This document shows, piece by piece, positions 44,999-56,800 of a stretch of 64,000 nucleotides of DNA. The notes under the pieces are model-generated. The model was not told the origin of the DNA. It did no database searches and saw only the letters and a list, made by a program, of their open reading frames with translations. Source of the stretch: Cryptomeria japonica (lineage: Eukaryota; Streptophyta; Pinopsida; Cupressales; Cupressaceae); NCBI RefSeq assembly GCF_030272615.1, contig NC_081406.1:481833900-481897899 (forward strand), in the 5' to 3' direction. The stretch's first letter is position 1; each line of letters opens with the position of its first letter. Position numbers and translations under genes: made by a program.

Positions 44999-45954
44999 CT
45001 CTACTTAATTCAATTTGTCTTTGTCTAGGTATATAGATTCTGTAGGCTTTAGATATTTTACTGTAACCTACAAATATGCCCTTTTTGCCTGAGGGTTCTA
45101 ATTTGGATCTTTTCTCTTTAGGTATATGAATATAAACTGGACATCCAAAGATTCTTAGGCAACTTATGTCAGGTTTAACTCCAGTGAAGTTTTCTTCAAG
45201 GGTTTTGTCATCTAGGAGAGAGTGAGGATTTATATTTTGTACATATACAATAGTACTAGAGGCTTCAGCCCAAAAAGAAGTTTCTAAGTTTTGATCATAC
45301 ATCATAGCCCTAACAACTTCTACAATAGTTCTATTCTTCCTCTCCGCTACTCCATTTTGTTGAGGATTATAAGGAACTGTATACTCCCTCTTAATCCTAG
45401 CATTTATACAAAAGTTTTTAAAGTTATCTGAAGTATATTTCCCCCCATTATCTGTTCTTAGTATTTTAATTCTCTTACTAGATATATTTTTTACTAGAGC
45501 CTTGAATTCCTTAAATCTCATAAGGATTTCTTCTGACTCTTTACATTTAAAAAAATATATCCATGTCTTCCTAGAGAAATCATCTACAAAGATAACATAA
45601 TACAAAAATCCCCCTAAAGAGGTTACAGACATGGGTCCACATAAATTAGAATGAATAATTTCTAATATATTTTTTAGATTTTCTATCATTGGTGTGAAAT
45701 GTACCTTTGCATGGTCCTCCATGATTTTACTTTAGTTTAGGTAGACCTATCATCATTTTTTCAATTGAAAGGAGAGCTCGGAAATGAAGATGTCCTAACC
45801 TCTTGTGCCAAATTTCACTTGTGCTTGTTGACTCATGCATTAAATCTTGAGAGGAGGAAATCCAAAGTTTGTAGAGGCACCCATGTCTTACTCCATTAGT
45901 ATAGGTCTTCTTGATGGTTGAGTTCTTTTTCCATGCCAAGACCTTTCCTTCCAT
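44961..45954 (-). pseudogene. D GAG-pre-integrase and integrase
   Basis: 45954-45727 holds IWHKRLGHLHFRAL. 45722-44961 has IIHSNLCGPM (Asn where the first catalytic Asp is usual), FVDDFSRKTWIYF, ILRTDNGGKYTSDNF (second Asp present; Lys where Glu is common), YTVPYNPQQNGVAERKNRTI (Glu present), FGCPVYIHIPKEKRSKL and GIFVGYSKISKAYRIY. It is otherwise open over 253 codons. Confidence 0.9.
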
Positions 45955-46158
45955 AAAGGTGATTCTATATCCTTTGTCTTCAAGTGCTGAAATGGAGACT
46001 AAATTTCTCTTTATCCCTGGGACATATAATACATCTATGAGTTGAAGGGAGATGCCTAAATTTAAGTTTATAGTACAGGTCCCAATTCCTTTTACAGGAT
46101 AACTTGAATCATCCCCAATAGTTACTTCCTCATCAGAATTTTTGATTAGGTTATCAAG

Positions 46159-47089
46159 TTATTCTTTGAATCTTGTAATGTGACATGATGCTCCACTATC
46201 AATTACCCAGGTATTAGGGCTAGTTGATGCTTGACTTGAAAGAGCTGAGTAGAAGACAAGTTTCCCTGAATCATTCTCTATCCTTAACTTACTAACTTCT
46301 ACAACAGTGGCTTGAGGTCTTGCTCTATTCGGACACTTTATGGAATAGTGCCCATATTGGACACATCTGAAGCATTGTACTTTGGTCATATCCCTCTTCC
46401 TCTTGGATGAGTATTTTCCTCTTGAATCTTTGTCCTTCTTCCTTTTGACGTTCCTTTTCTTTCCCTTTTTGTTTGAAGAGGAGTTCAACACATGAATGTC
46501 TTTATTGATAGGGCTTTGACCATCCCCCCTTGCAATTAGCTTGGATTCTTCTTGAACGCAATCTAGTTTTAATTGATCAAATTTTGGAAGTTTTGAGCAA
46601 GCACTAATTCCTTGTATGAATCCTTCCCATGAAGCAGGTAATCCATTTAATACTAACATAGTTATCTCCTTTCTATCTATAAGGTGACCAATGGTGGAGA
46701 TTTGGTCCTTTAATTCTATGATCCTCATGAAATACGATGTAATGGATTCTCCTTTGTTCATCTTCATATGGTGAAGTTTCCGTTTTAGTGATAGAGCCCT
46801 GCTAGTATTATTTATTTCATACATGGTTTCTAATGTTGAGAACATTTTGAATGTTGTATCTAACTTGGAGATTATAGGTACTATATGATCCTTGACTGCA
46901 TCTACTAACAGCTTCATGGTCTTATTGTTGGTCTTTATCCATTGTCTCTTCTCATCTTGTTCATTCGGTATATTTGTTTCCTTTTCTACAAAGGCTTCTA
47001 GCTCTTGCTTTCTTAATTTGATCATAATTATGAATTTCCATGAGATAAAGTTAGAGGAGACGATCCTCAAATCTAACACCATTGGCCAT
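46159..47089 (-). pseudogene. D gag and start of protease
   Basis: The expected start MANGVRFEDRL lies at 47089, followed by a frameshift near 47055. The rest is open to 46159: SNFISWKFIIMIKL, RALSLKRKLHHMKMNKGESI (UBN2-type capsid), a basic stretch, the CCHC knuckle CFRCVQYGHYSIKC, and the protease active site WVIDSGASCHIT at the end. A stop at 46159-46161 breaks protease. Gag is about 300 residues, compact compared with the Sirevirus-like gag of E. Confidence 0.9.
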
Positions 47090-47178
47090 TAGGAGAAGAG
47101 TATGTGTTTTGAATAAATTCAAATGATAAATTTTGTCTGCCTTTAGACTCAAATCTAATTGGATCTTCCTTAGACTAT

Positions 47179-47189
47179 CTCTGATACCA
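47179..47189 (-). promoter_or_regulatory. D primer-binding site (initiator-Met tRNA type)
   Basis: On the minus strand it reads TGGTATCAGAG, adjacent to the LTR end. Confidence 0.88.
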
Positions 47190-47955
47190 TGTTAATGTTT
47201 ATATCAGATTTGGATATAGGATCTTTTAAATCTTATTAATTCAATTTCCACTTCTTATATCAATATAAGGATTCCTTTGTATATCAATTAATTTAACATG
47301 AAATGTTGTACAATGATCAATTAAAACTGATATTAATCTTATTGCAATTTTACATGAAAATAGAATCAATTTATATATTAACTTCCAACAGCAAATGGCT
47401 TGCAATATTCTGGGAGGCAGTCGCTATTGTTTCTGCACTATAATTATTCTGTACGTCTACAATATGATTGTCTCCCTCCTTATATAAGGAGAGAGACATG
47501 CCTTCATAGAGGCATGCCTCTACATGGATCATGTCCACATAGAGACATGTCTCTCGACTGTGTAAGAACATGCTGGTACGTAATATAATGCAGTCGATAA
47601 TTACTGGTAACCCATTTGCATTTGTTACAATGTTAATATGATTTTCTAAATGCACATAATCTGATTGATAGTAAATAACGATAATTATATGATTAAATGT
47701 TATTTGATATAATCAAATTAATTATATGTGTATATTTAATAATGTATAGCTATACATTATTAAATATATACATATGATTAATTCATAATCATATTTCAAG
47801 ATTAATATTTAAGCAAGAATCTTATAAAATACATAATGCAAATAATGGATTAATACTTGTAGAGGATAGATATCAAATTCTTAAGAATGATAGGCCAATT
47901 AAGCATTTGATTTCATCGATTAGAATTATCTGATAGAAGCTACAAAACATTAACA
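47190..47955 (-). repeat. D 5' LTR
   Basis: 766 bp matching 42350-43126. TATA-type TTATATAAGG lies at about 47480-47489. CG sites of the upstream palindrome are lost. Confidence 0.92.
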
Positions 47956-47960
47956 ATAAG

Positions 47961-48655
47961 AATAATACTGATGATGTCTTACATGTTGAATGTTTAAAGC
48001 ATAATCTTTTGAGTGTTGGATAGATGGTTGACAAGGGATATGATTTTCAATTCAAGAATGGTAAATGCAAGATTCTGAATGTTTCCAGTATGGAGATTGC
48101 AACAGGGACTAAGACTAAAGGTAATATCTTTCACTTGAATGCCGGTGAGAAAAGCTATTTGATTGCTCAGATTGATGAAAGTTGGTTTTGGCATAAAAGG
48201 ATGTTTCCTATTAATTTTAATTGCATGATAAGGATAAGTTCTAATCAAGCTATTAGGGATTTGCCTAAGATTGTAAATCCTTCTAATCCGGTATGTAAAG
48301 AATGTTAGTTGGGAAAGAAGACAATAACTTTATTTACGAGTAAGTTGTATACATCTAATGGATTATTAGATCTTGTGCATACTAAATTGTGTGGTCCTAC
48401 AAGAGTGAGAGCCATGCAGGGTGATAGGTATTTCATGCTTCTGATTGATGATTACTCGAGAATGATGTGGGTGATTTTTCTAAGGGAGAAATCAGAAGCA
48501 CAAAAGAAATTCAAGATATTCAAAGCTAAGGTGGAGACTGAGATAGGATTGAAGCTGAAGTGTCTGAGATCTGACAAAGGAGGAGAATTCACATCTGGTG
48601 AGTTCAATTAATTTTGTGAGAGGAATGGAATTAAAAGACAATTATTTGCTCCTAG
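47961..48655 (+). pseudogene. C GAG-pre-integrase and integrase, first part
   Basis: It continues protease (NNTDDVLHVECLKHNLL), then YDFQFKNGKCKI, FHLNAGEKSYL, FWHKRMFPINF (GAG-pre-integrase), LLDLVHTKLCGPTR (Lys where the catalytic Asp is usual), FMLLIDDYSRMMWV, CLRSDKGGEFTSGEFN, and GIKRQLF before element B interrupts at 48656. It has stops at 48306 and 48609. Confidence 0.88.
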
Positions 48656-49604
48656 TGTTGGCAATTGATACTCATCCGATTTGGTAGTGTTGTCATTGAT
48701 GGCAACACACACCATTTTGGGTTGGTCACTTAACTGGTACTCACTGGTATTCATTATTTGGCAACTGGCATTGAAGTCATCCGACACACAAGGAACTGAC
48801 ACTGATAGAAAAATGAAACTGACAAACTGGGAACCGATCTATGAGGCTGACATAGGAGATTGATCCGACAGGTTTACATGGCAACAATCAAAGGCATCGG
48901 TCTCAAAGTTTAATGAACTTATTTTTGTCTAGGTTGACATGTAAATAAATTATAATATCATTGTAAGATGACTTAAGGCATTTTTGTTTGTATTTGGGAA
49001 GGGTATTTAAGTCAGTTCGATTAGGTTATTTTGGAATGTAATGGAATATACTGATGTGATATTGTGTGAGCAATCTTGATCGATAGAATGCGAATGCAAT
49101 ATTTTGTAGTTGGTCTTGGATATTGGTTTAGAGGTTTGGGAATTGAAGTAAGATACCGGTTAGAGAGGACACAGTGAAAACCAGTACAAATTGTTCTTTA
49201 ACCGGAACTCATCTAGCATAGCAGATGCACTTTTAGAGTTCATAATTTTGTTTGGAACTCCATATTTGGTGTTTGTAGTAAATGAGGCTCCTTTTGTGAT
49301 GAGCACTGTGCTCTAGGCTATTGGCCTTCCTACATGTATAGGCCCCTATTGTAATATTTATTCATTTGGCCAGTGGATAGATATTGTGGGTCACCAATCC
49401 CACTGTGGCTTTTCCTCTTTGAGGTTTTCCACGTATAAATCTCCATGTTATGGTGTATGCTCTTGTGGTTGCCTCATTTTTATTTGTTGTTATATTATTT
49501 TATGATTACCGGTTACTAAAATACTTTGTTAATAAGGTTAAAATTGATCTTGTCGATAGTACACTGATTCACCCCCCCCCTCTCAGTGTTCTTGGATTCC
49601 AACA
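48656..49604 (+). repeat. B 5' LTR
   Basis: It runs from TGTTGGCAATTG to GATTCCAACA. TTGTCATTGATGGCAA lies at 48690-48705 and GAGGTTTTCCACGTATAAAT near 49420. Confidence 0.9.
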
Positions 49605-49606
49605 AT

Positions 49607-49618
49607 CGGTATCAGAGC
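49607..49618 (+). promoter_or_regulatory. B primer-binding site (initiator-Met tRNA type)
   Basis: CGGTATCAGAGC, one base from TGGTATCAGAGC. Confidence 0.85.
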
Positions 49619-49672
49619 TTGATGCCTTGGATTAAGTCTAATAGCTTAAGGAAGATCCTGAATCTAGAATCC

Positions 49673-49935
49673 ATGGAGATGAGTCTACAGAAGGAACTTG
49701 AAGTAGCACTTGAGGATTATGATGCTGAAAGGTTGAAGAGCTTGAAGTTACAAGATGAGTTGAATTCTGCAAAGGAATTCATTCTTACATTGCAGGAGAG
49801 GCTATCATTTGTTCAAGCTAAAAGGAAGGAACTTTTACAAAATTCAGATGATGAAGAGAAGGATGCCCTTAAGGAACAATGTCATAAGCTGAGTCAGGAG
49901 AATGGTGTTATGAAGAATGAAATGCAAGCCATGAC
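49673..49935 (+). pseudogene. B ORF1, N-terminal part (split by A)
   Basis: The ATG at 49673 gives MEMSLQKELEVALEDYDAE and continues as an uninterrupted coiled coil to MKNEMQAM, where element A is inserted. The other half starts at 56801. H ORF1 starts the same way (MNSSLQK, TVALKDLEE). Confidence 0.78.
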
Positions 49936-51354
49936 TGATAACACAATGATGAATGAGTAGTACCCAACCGATACTGAGAGTGGGGGGTGAATCAGTACAG
50001 ACAAAAACACACTCTTGAACCAGTTTGTCTGCAGACACTGTGCATTGACAGACAAATAGTGACACCGGTCCTCAAATAGAGTACAATTGGCAAAACCAAG
50101 AATAACTAAGACAAGCATAAACCGGTTGACACTTATCTTCTCATACAATCTAACACTTCATTTCCTTTTCACCCTAATGCATGAACAGGTAATCTACCAT
50201 CAAAGATATACATATGAGCAACTAGATCAACAAGATTCACCGCTTGACAGAAAACAACAAAGCATCACATGAAGAAGACATCACACATAACACACATATT
50301 TATCATGTGGAAACCCAATAGGTAAAAAGCACGGTGGGGATGAATACCCACAAGCTTGTTTTTAAACTCTTTAGAAGTTCGCTCTGTTAGGAGCCTTGTC
50401 CGGTTAAAGACTGATACAATAGGTTCTATTAGGAACGGATCCTGTTAGGGATCACCCGGTTAAGGGATGGCTAGAATACTCGGTTAAGGGTTAAACCTTG
50501 TTAAAGGTTACTTTGTTAGAGGATTTCAAGAACTCAATGGTTTTGAGTCACCCTGTTAAAGCTACCATGTTAAGGGATTTCTTAACTATTGAAGTGGTTA
50601 GAGATCAACAGGTATTACAATGATATGGTAACAACACTCAATGCCAATGAAGATCTGCTTAAGCTCTTCTTCACCTTCTGCACTTACACTTTGCAGGTAT
50701 CACTTCTCTCCTTTTGGTCTGGCAAGAATCACGTATCCCTTCTCTTGGATACACACACACAACTTTTGCCAACAACCCTAGAAAGAGTCACAACATCAAC
50801 CTTATAGGAAAATAGATAGGTCAATAACATAAATCCTAAACCCTAAACCTATTAGGTTAAGGAATTCAAATGGTTCAATCCTGACCATTGAGCACACTGC
50901 ATTAATCTCCATTGTTCGTTTTCCACCGATTTCATGGCGGCTGATAACCCATCACATGTTATCACCATTTACAGACCTCACACATTCCCGAGGTAGGTAG
51001 GAACAATCTCCCTCATGCAAGATCCTTCACACACACAAGGATTCATGTGGTAGCACAATCTGTTCTTCATTAACATGCTGACTCATCATACAAAGTTACC
51101 GGTTGAGCCACACAGGCTTAAAGCACTTCAATCGGAAACCCTAAAGTTGAGATTACCAACCGATAGTCATACAATGCTTCCATGTGCCGGTTCCCATAAC
51201 CATATGTCGGTTCACCTTGAACAAGCACACCACTTCACTTTGGCACAAATGCCAGTTCACAGTGTTATACCGGTTCTCACCTCTTCAGCATATTGACATC
51301 AATGACAACATACAATGTCATTATGTCCTCATACCGGTTCACATAATGCCAACA
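49936..51354 (-). repeat. A 3' LTR
   Basis: 1,419 bp. On the minus strand it starts TGTTGGCATTATG and ends TGTTATCA. It contains the TTAACAGGG-type array and is homologous to solo LTR K. Confidence 0.93.
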
Positions 51355-51380
51355 ATCTCCCCCTTTGGCATTGATGGCAA
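51344..51380 (-). promoter_or_regulatory. A polypurine tract in an inverted repeat
   Basis: On the minus strand AATGCCAA - AGGGGGAGATTG - TTGGCATT (51371-51344): perfect 8-bp arms with the PPT in the loop, the 3' arm being the LTR start. A second PPT-like CAAAGGGGGAGA lies about 108 bp upstream (near 51465-51476). Confidence 0.75.
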
Positions 51381-51611
51381 TATACAGAGATATCTCTCCG
51401 CTTCACATCTTCTCTCCCAATTTCTGTAGATATCTTCTCTACTATCTTCTCTGCTTCACATCTTCTCCCCCTTTGACAACAATGCCAAAGTGGAGGCACA
51501 AGCTTCCCTGTTCCATTATGCTGCTCCCCATGAGGAGTAGCATCCTTCAACACATCAATCTTGAAGAAAAATTTGACTATGCAATACCTGACTGATGTGG
51601 AGCATATACCT

Positions 51612-54600
51612 TTAGTTTACCTCTTGAAGGGGCAATACCCCTAATTCACCTTTTAAGTACATAAATGTAGCCTTTGGATTAGGCTTGGTGAATATGTTTG
51701 CTAATTGCTTCTGACTATAAACATGTTCTAGTGCAATCTCTTTGTTCTGAACCTTTTCCTTCAAGAAATGATACTTAAGCTCAAAGTGCTTGGTTCTAGA
51801 ATGTAAAACCGGATTTTTGGAGATATTAATTGCACTAGTATTGTCACAAAATATACTTACTAGCTCAGATACAGGAACTTTGAAGTAATTTAGTACATGC
51901 TTCATCCAAATTGTCTGAGTGCAATTCATGAAAGCTGCAACATACTCTGCTTCCGCTATAAACTGAGAAATACAACTCTGCTTCTTACTCATCCATGAGA
52001 CCAGTCTACCACTGAGAAAGAATGCACCACCAGTTGTGCTTTTCTAGTCATCTACATTACCTGCCCAATCAGCATCTGTGTATACTTTCAAGTTGAAATC
52101 CTTTCTATATGGATACCACAATCCATAATCAACAGTTCCCTTCAGATACCTAAGAATCCGCTTGACTATAACCAAGTGGGATTCTCTTGGACTTTTTTGG
52201 AACCTTGCAGTAATGCCAACTGCATGTGCAATATCCAGTCTGCTATGCACTACATAATACAACTTACCAATCATTGATCGGTATTCCTTCTCATCAACCA
52301 ATGCAGAGTCATCCTCTTTGGATAGTTTACAACTGGTCACCATCTGTGTTCCAACTGGTTTGCTATCTTCCATGCCAAAGGTCTTCAACACCTCTTTGAC
52401 ATACTTGGATTGAGTGATAAAGATTCCATCTTTCATCTATTGGATCTGCAGTCCAATGAAGAACTTAATCTCCCCTATAAGTGACATCTCAAACTCTTTC
52501 TTCATCTCATCTACAAATTCATGACTCATCTTGTCATCTCCACCAAAGATAATTTCATCAACAAATACCTCACAGATCAGGATCTGATCTCCTTCAGACT
52601 TCAAGTAGATATTGCTATCTTCACTTGTTCTCTCAAAGCCAATCTTCACAAGATGGGAATGCAGGCGTTCATACCATGCTCTAAGTGCCTGCTTTAGACC
52701 ATACAAGGCTTTATGTAGCCTACATACCATATCACTATCTTCAGATAGGGAAAACCCATCTGGTTGCTCAATATACACCTCCTCTTCAAGTACTCCATTT
52801 AGGAATGAAGATTTTACATCCATTTGATATACTTTGAAACCTTTAAAAGCTGCATATGCAAGAAGCATACGAACTCCTTCCAATCTGGCTACAAGAGCAA
52901 AGGTTTCTCCATAGTCTACGCCTTCTTCTTGAGCATATCCTTTGCACACCAATCTGGCTTTGTTCCTAATCACTGTGCCATCCTCATTCAACTTATTTTT
53001 GAAAACCCATTTGGTACCAATGACATTTGTATGCTCTGGTTTGGATACCAAAGACCATGTACCATTATTCTCTATTTGGTTAAGTTCCTCTCCCATTGCC
53101 TTGATCCAGTCTTCATCTTTATGGGCCTCTTTGAATGATTTAGGCTCAAATTCAGAGATCATACATGAGTTTTCTCTGACCTTTCTTCTTGTAAGGATTC
53201 CTACATCCTTATCTCCTATGATCTACTTAGGATCATAATTCAGCTTGACATACCAAGGAATGGTCTTAATGGATTCCTCTTGCTTTTCTTCTTCATCCTC
53301 ATCTCCATCAGTATCAGCATCTACATCTACCGATGTAGGAACACTATTACTGGTACTTGGTTGACTGACAACTGGTTCCCAGAATGTTACAACCGGTTCA
53401 TTTACCACTTGCTCACTATCAGTTTCCTTAGTTTTCTCAGAGGTTTCATCAACTCTTACATTGATGCTTTCCATAATTCTCTGAGTCTTATTATTGAAAC
53501 ACTTGAGAGCTTTGCTCTCGGTGGAATATCCTAGGAATATTCCCTCATCACATTTTGTATCAAATTTTCTCTGGTGTTCACTCCTCTTGATGTAACATTT
53601 GCTACCAAACACTCTAAAGTAACTAACCATAGGTGTCTTACCGGTCCAATACTCATAAGGATTTTTATCCTTACCTTTCTTGATGAGTACCCGGTTCATT
53701 GTGTAGACTGTAGTGCTCACCGCTTCTCTCCAAAAGGTGTGAGCTACCTTTCCTTGAATCAACATGGTTCTAGTTGCTTCAAATACAGTCTGGTTATTCC
53801 TCTCTACTAGGCCATTCTGCTATGGAGTCCGGGGGGCAGACAGTTGCCTCTTGATGCCATGTTCTTCACAGTACTTGTTGAATTCACCAGAAGTGAATTC
53901 CCCTCCTTGATTAGTTCTCAGGCACTTGATCCTTTTACCGCTTTCCTTCTCCACTAATGCTCTGAAAGCTTTGAACTTTACAAAGGTTACAGACTTGTCT
54001 TTCAAGAATGTGACCCACATCATTATTGAGTAGTCATCAGTGAGGATCATGAAGTACCTATCACCCTACACACTTCTAGTTTTCATAGGACCACACAAAT
54101 CAGTATGCACAAGATCAAGCAAGTTGTTAGCAGTGAAAGATTTAACTTTAAAGGTTGAGGAAGATATTTTCCCCAATTGACACTCTCTACACAAGGTATT
54201 ATCTGGTTTGCTTAGCACCAGCAACCCTCTAAATGCCTTGATCTTACTAGCCTTCACAATGTTATCAAAGTTTACATGGCAGAGTCTCCTATGCCATATC
54301 AAGCTATCATCAAATTTAGCCATAAGACATGTACTTATATTTGCATTTAGCTGAAATAGGTTACCTTTGGTTTGCATGCCGGTGGCCACCAATTCACAAT
54401 TATTTCCTTTGATTCTGCAAACTCCATTCTTGAATTCTAGAGTGAGGCCACTGTCATTCAACTGGGCAACAATCAGAAGGTTGTGTCTGAGACCATCAAC
54501 CCAATACACATTGTCAGCACTACTCTTTCCATTCAGAGAGATAGACCCTTTGCCTTTGACCATGCATGGTGCATCATTGCCAAAGTGAACCACACCACCA

Positions 54601-55709
54601 TCATACTCTTCCAAGGATAGAAACTTGCTCCGGTCACCAGTCATATGGTGAGAACAGCCACTGTCAATGATCCACTCATTGGAATTATCAAACTGGGAGA
54701 CAAGAGCCTTCTTGTCTGACACATCTTCCTTGACAACAACAAACACAATATCCTCATTTTCTTCATCCTTTGATTCCTCATCTGTGACACCTTCATCAAT
54801 TGCCACAAAACAGTTTCTCCAGTTTCCTCCTTTGAATTTCTTGAACCTTTCCGGTTTGTCCTTTTTGTCGCCATTAGGATAGTTTAGAACAATATGTCCT
54901 ATCTGGTTACAGGAAAAGAATTTCAAAGGTAGTTTACCTTTGTATTTGCTGGTTCCTTTAGGAATTTTCTTGGCAAGGAGAGCTTCAAATGCCATCAAAA
55001 TCTCCTCATCATCCATTTCTTTGCTCTGTCTTGGTTCACCACTAGTGCTAGCTTCTTTTCCTTTTTTGGATGGTACTATAGAAGCTTTAAAAGCTGATTC
55101 AGTCTTTTGTACACTGCCATCAAAACTATTTAGCTCATAGGCTATCAACTTTGCAATGATGGAGTCTAGGGATACCTTAGTCTTATCTATTGATCTCAGC
55201 TCTTGAATAGCAACAACCCTTATTTCATAGACCGGCAATAGGGATCTCAGGACTTTGCTTACCACAGTGGAATCTTCTATTTTACCACCTACACTCTTGA
55301 TATCTCCAACAACGGTTTTGATTCTTATTCCATACTGTTGAATGGTCTCACCTTCAACCATCCGCATATCTTCAAACTTCCCTCTAAGGCTTTCTTCCTT
55401 AGCTTGTTTTACATGCTCATCACCGCCATAGATATTTTCAAGAGTATCCCATACCTATTTGGGATTTTCCTTATCTTGGACATCAATAAACTCAATGTTA
55501 GATAAACTACTAATTAGGGCTTCCATGACTTGCCCATTCTCATGTATCTCTCTCTTTTGGTCATCAGTGAGATTACTGGTAGGGGCAACATAGGCATTCT
55601 CAGCATAGCTCCAGTGTTGAGCACCCATGCTTTTGGTGTATATCTTCATTCTATCTTTGCATATACTGAAATTTTCTTTGTTAAACTTTGGACCTTCCCT
55701 CTTCATCAT
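51612..55709 (-). pseudogene. A Gag-Pol polyprotein
   Basis: A single frame of about 1,366 codons. Gag: MMKREGPKFNKENFSICKD, UBN2 part with WDTLENIYGG and LRSLLPVYE, and a knuckle remnant FFSCNQIGHIVLNYP (two Cys lost). Protease: WIIDSGCSHHMTGDRSKF. GAG-pre-integrase: LIWHRRLCHVNF. Integrase: LVHTDLCGPM, LTDDYSIMMWV, CLRTNQGGEFTSGEF (Asn at the second Asp), [39 protein letters not shown], and [10 protein letters not shown] (FVDE where FVDD is usual). RNase H: YTDADWAGNVDD and CDNTSAINISKNP. Stops (TAG) lie at 55455, 54066, 53820, 53223, 52437 and 52044 (lowest base). Most replace expected Gln. Confidence 0.96.
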
Positions 55710-55766
55710 TAGAGTGGGATCTTTACCTCAAACGATTAAGATTATAACACAGAGGACCTGGAGGAT

Positions 55767-55780
55767 GCTCTGATACCAAT
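55767..55780 (-). promoter_or_regulatory. A primer-binding site (initiator-Met tRNA type)
   Basis: On the minus strand it reads ATTGGTATCAGAGC, an exact TGGTATCAGAGC core next to the LTR. Confidence 0.92.
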
Positions 55781-56795
55781 TGATAACACAATGATGAACG
55801 AGTAGTACCCAACTGGTACTAAGAGGGGGGGGTGAATCAGTACAGACAAAAACACACTCTTGAACCAGTTTGTCTACAGACACTGTGCATTGACAGACAA
55901 ACAGTGACACCGGTCCTCAAACAGAGTACAACTGGCAAAACGAAGAATAACTGAGACAAGCATAAACTAGCTGACACTTATCTTCTCATACAATCTAACA
56001 CTTCATTTCCTTTTCACCCTAATGCATGAATAGGTAATCTACCATCAAAGATATACATATGAGCAAATAGATCAACAAGATTCACCGCTTGACAAAAAAC
56101 AACAAAACATCACATGAAGAAGACATCACACATAACACACATATTTTTCACGTGGAAACCCAATAGGGAAAAACCATAGTGGGGATGAATACCCACAAGC
56201 TTGTTTTGAACTCTTTAGAAGTCCGCTCTGTTAGGAGCCTTGTTTGGTTAAAGACTGATACAATAGGTTCTGTTAGGAACCGATCTTGTTAGGGATCACC
56301 TGGTTAAGGGTTAAACCTTGTTAAAGGTTACCTTGTTAGAGGATTTCAAGAGCTCAATGGTTTTGAGTCACCCTGTTAAAGGATTTACAGCAAGCCTATT
56401 AAAGCTACCCTGTTAAGGGATTTCTCAACTATTGAAGTGGTTAGAGATCCTTCACACACACAAGGCTTCACATGGTAGCACAATCTGTTCTTCATTATCA
56501 TGCTGACTCATCATACAAAGTCACCAGTTGAGCCACACAGGCTTAAAACACTTCAACCGGAAACCCTAAAGTTGAGATTGCCAACCGATAGTCATACAAT
56601 GCTTCCATGTGCCAGTTCCCATAACCATATGTCGGTTCACCTTGAACAAGCACACCACTTCACTTTGGCACAAATGCCGGTTCACAGTGTTATACCGGTT
56701 CTCACATATGTCGGTTCTCACCTCTTTAGCATATTGACATCAATGACAACATACAATGTCATTATGTCCTCATACTGGTTCACATAGTGCCAACA
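55781..56795 (-). repeat. A 5' LTR (internally deleted)
   Basis: 1,015 bp matching 49936-51354. About 400 bp between two AGATC copies in the 3' LTR (near 50602 and 51020) are absent here. A roughly 25-bp piece kept here (near 56375-56402) is absent from the 3' LTR. Confidence 0.92.
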
Positions 56796-56800
56796 ATGAC

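Larger units (their letters stand above)
42350..47955 (-). mobile_element. Element D: Ty1/copia of a second lineage, minus strand
   Basis: LTRs at 42350-43126 (3') and 47190-47955 (5') begin TGTTAATG and end CATTAACA. The TSD is GTAAG (42345-42349) and ATAAG (47956-47960), 4 of 5. On the minus strand: PBS 47189-47179, gag-protease, integrase, RT-RNase H, tandem repeats, PPT 43136-43127. Its LTRs share nothing with the TGTTGG families of A, B, C, H and K. It carries an internal deletion between integrase and RT, plus stops. Confidence 0.92.
49936..56795 (-). mobile_element. Element A: near-complete Sirevirus-like Ty1/copia, inserted in B
   Basis: LTRs lie at 49936-51354 (3') and 55781-56795 (5'). 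The TSD ATGAC at 49931-49935 and 56796-56800 is perfect. On the minus strand: PBS 55780-55767, one Gag-Pol frame 55709-51612, PPT 51368-51355. The single frame has no frameshift and only six internal stops, all TAG, so A is the youngest and best kept element here. The 5' LTR is about 400 bp shorter than the 3' LTR through an internal deletion. It could once have supplied enzymes to B and H, whose LTR ends and PPT look alike. Confidence 0.95.

Noticed and set aside
46892-47092. Plus-strand ORFs opposite copia gag and RT (also 52612-53238, 53280-53810)
   Set aside because: They are complements of confidently assigned retrotransposon genes.
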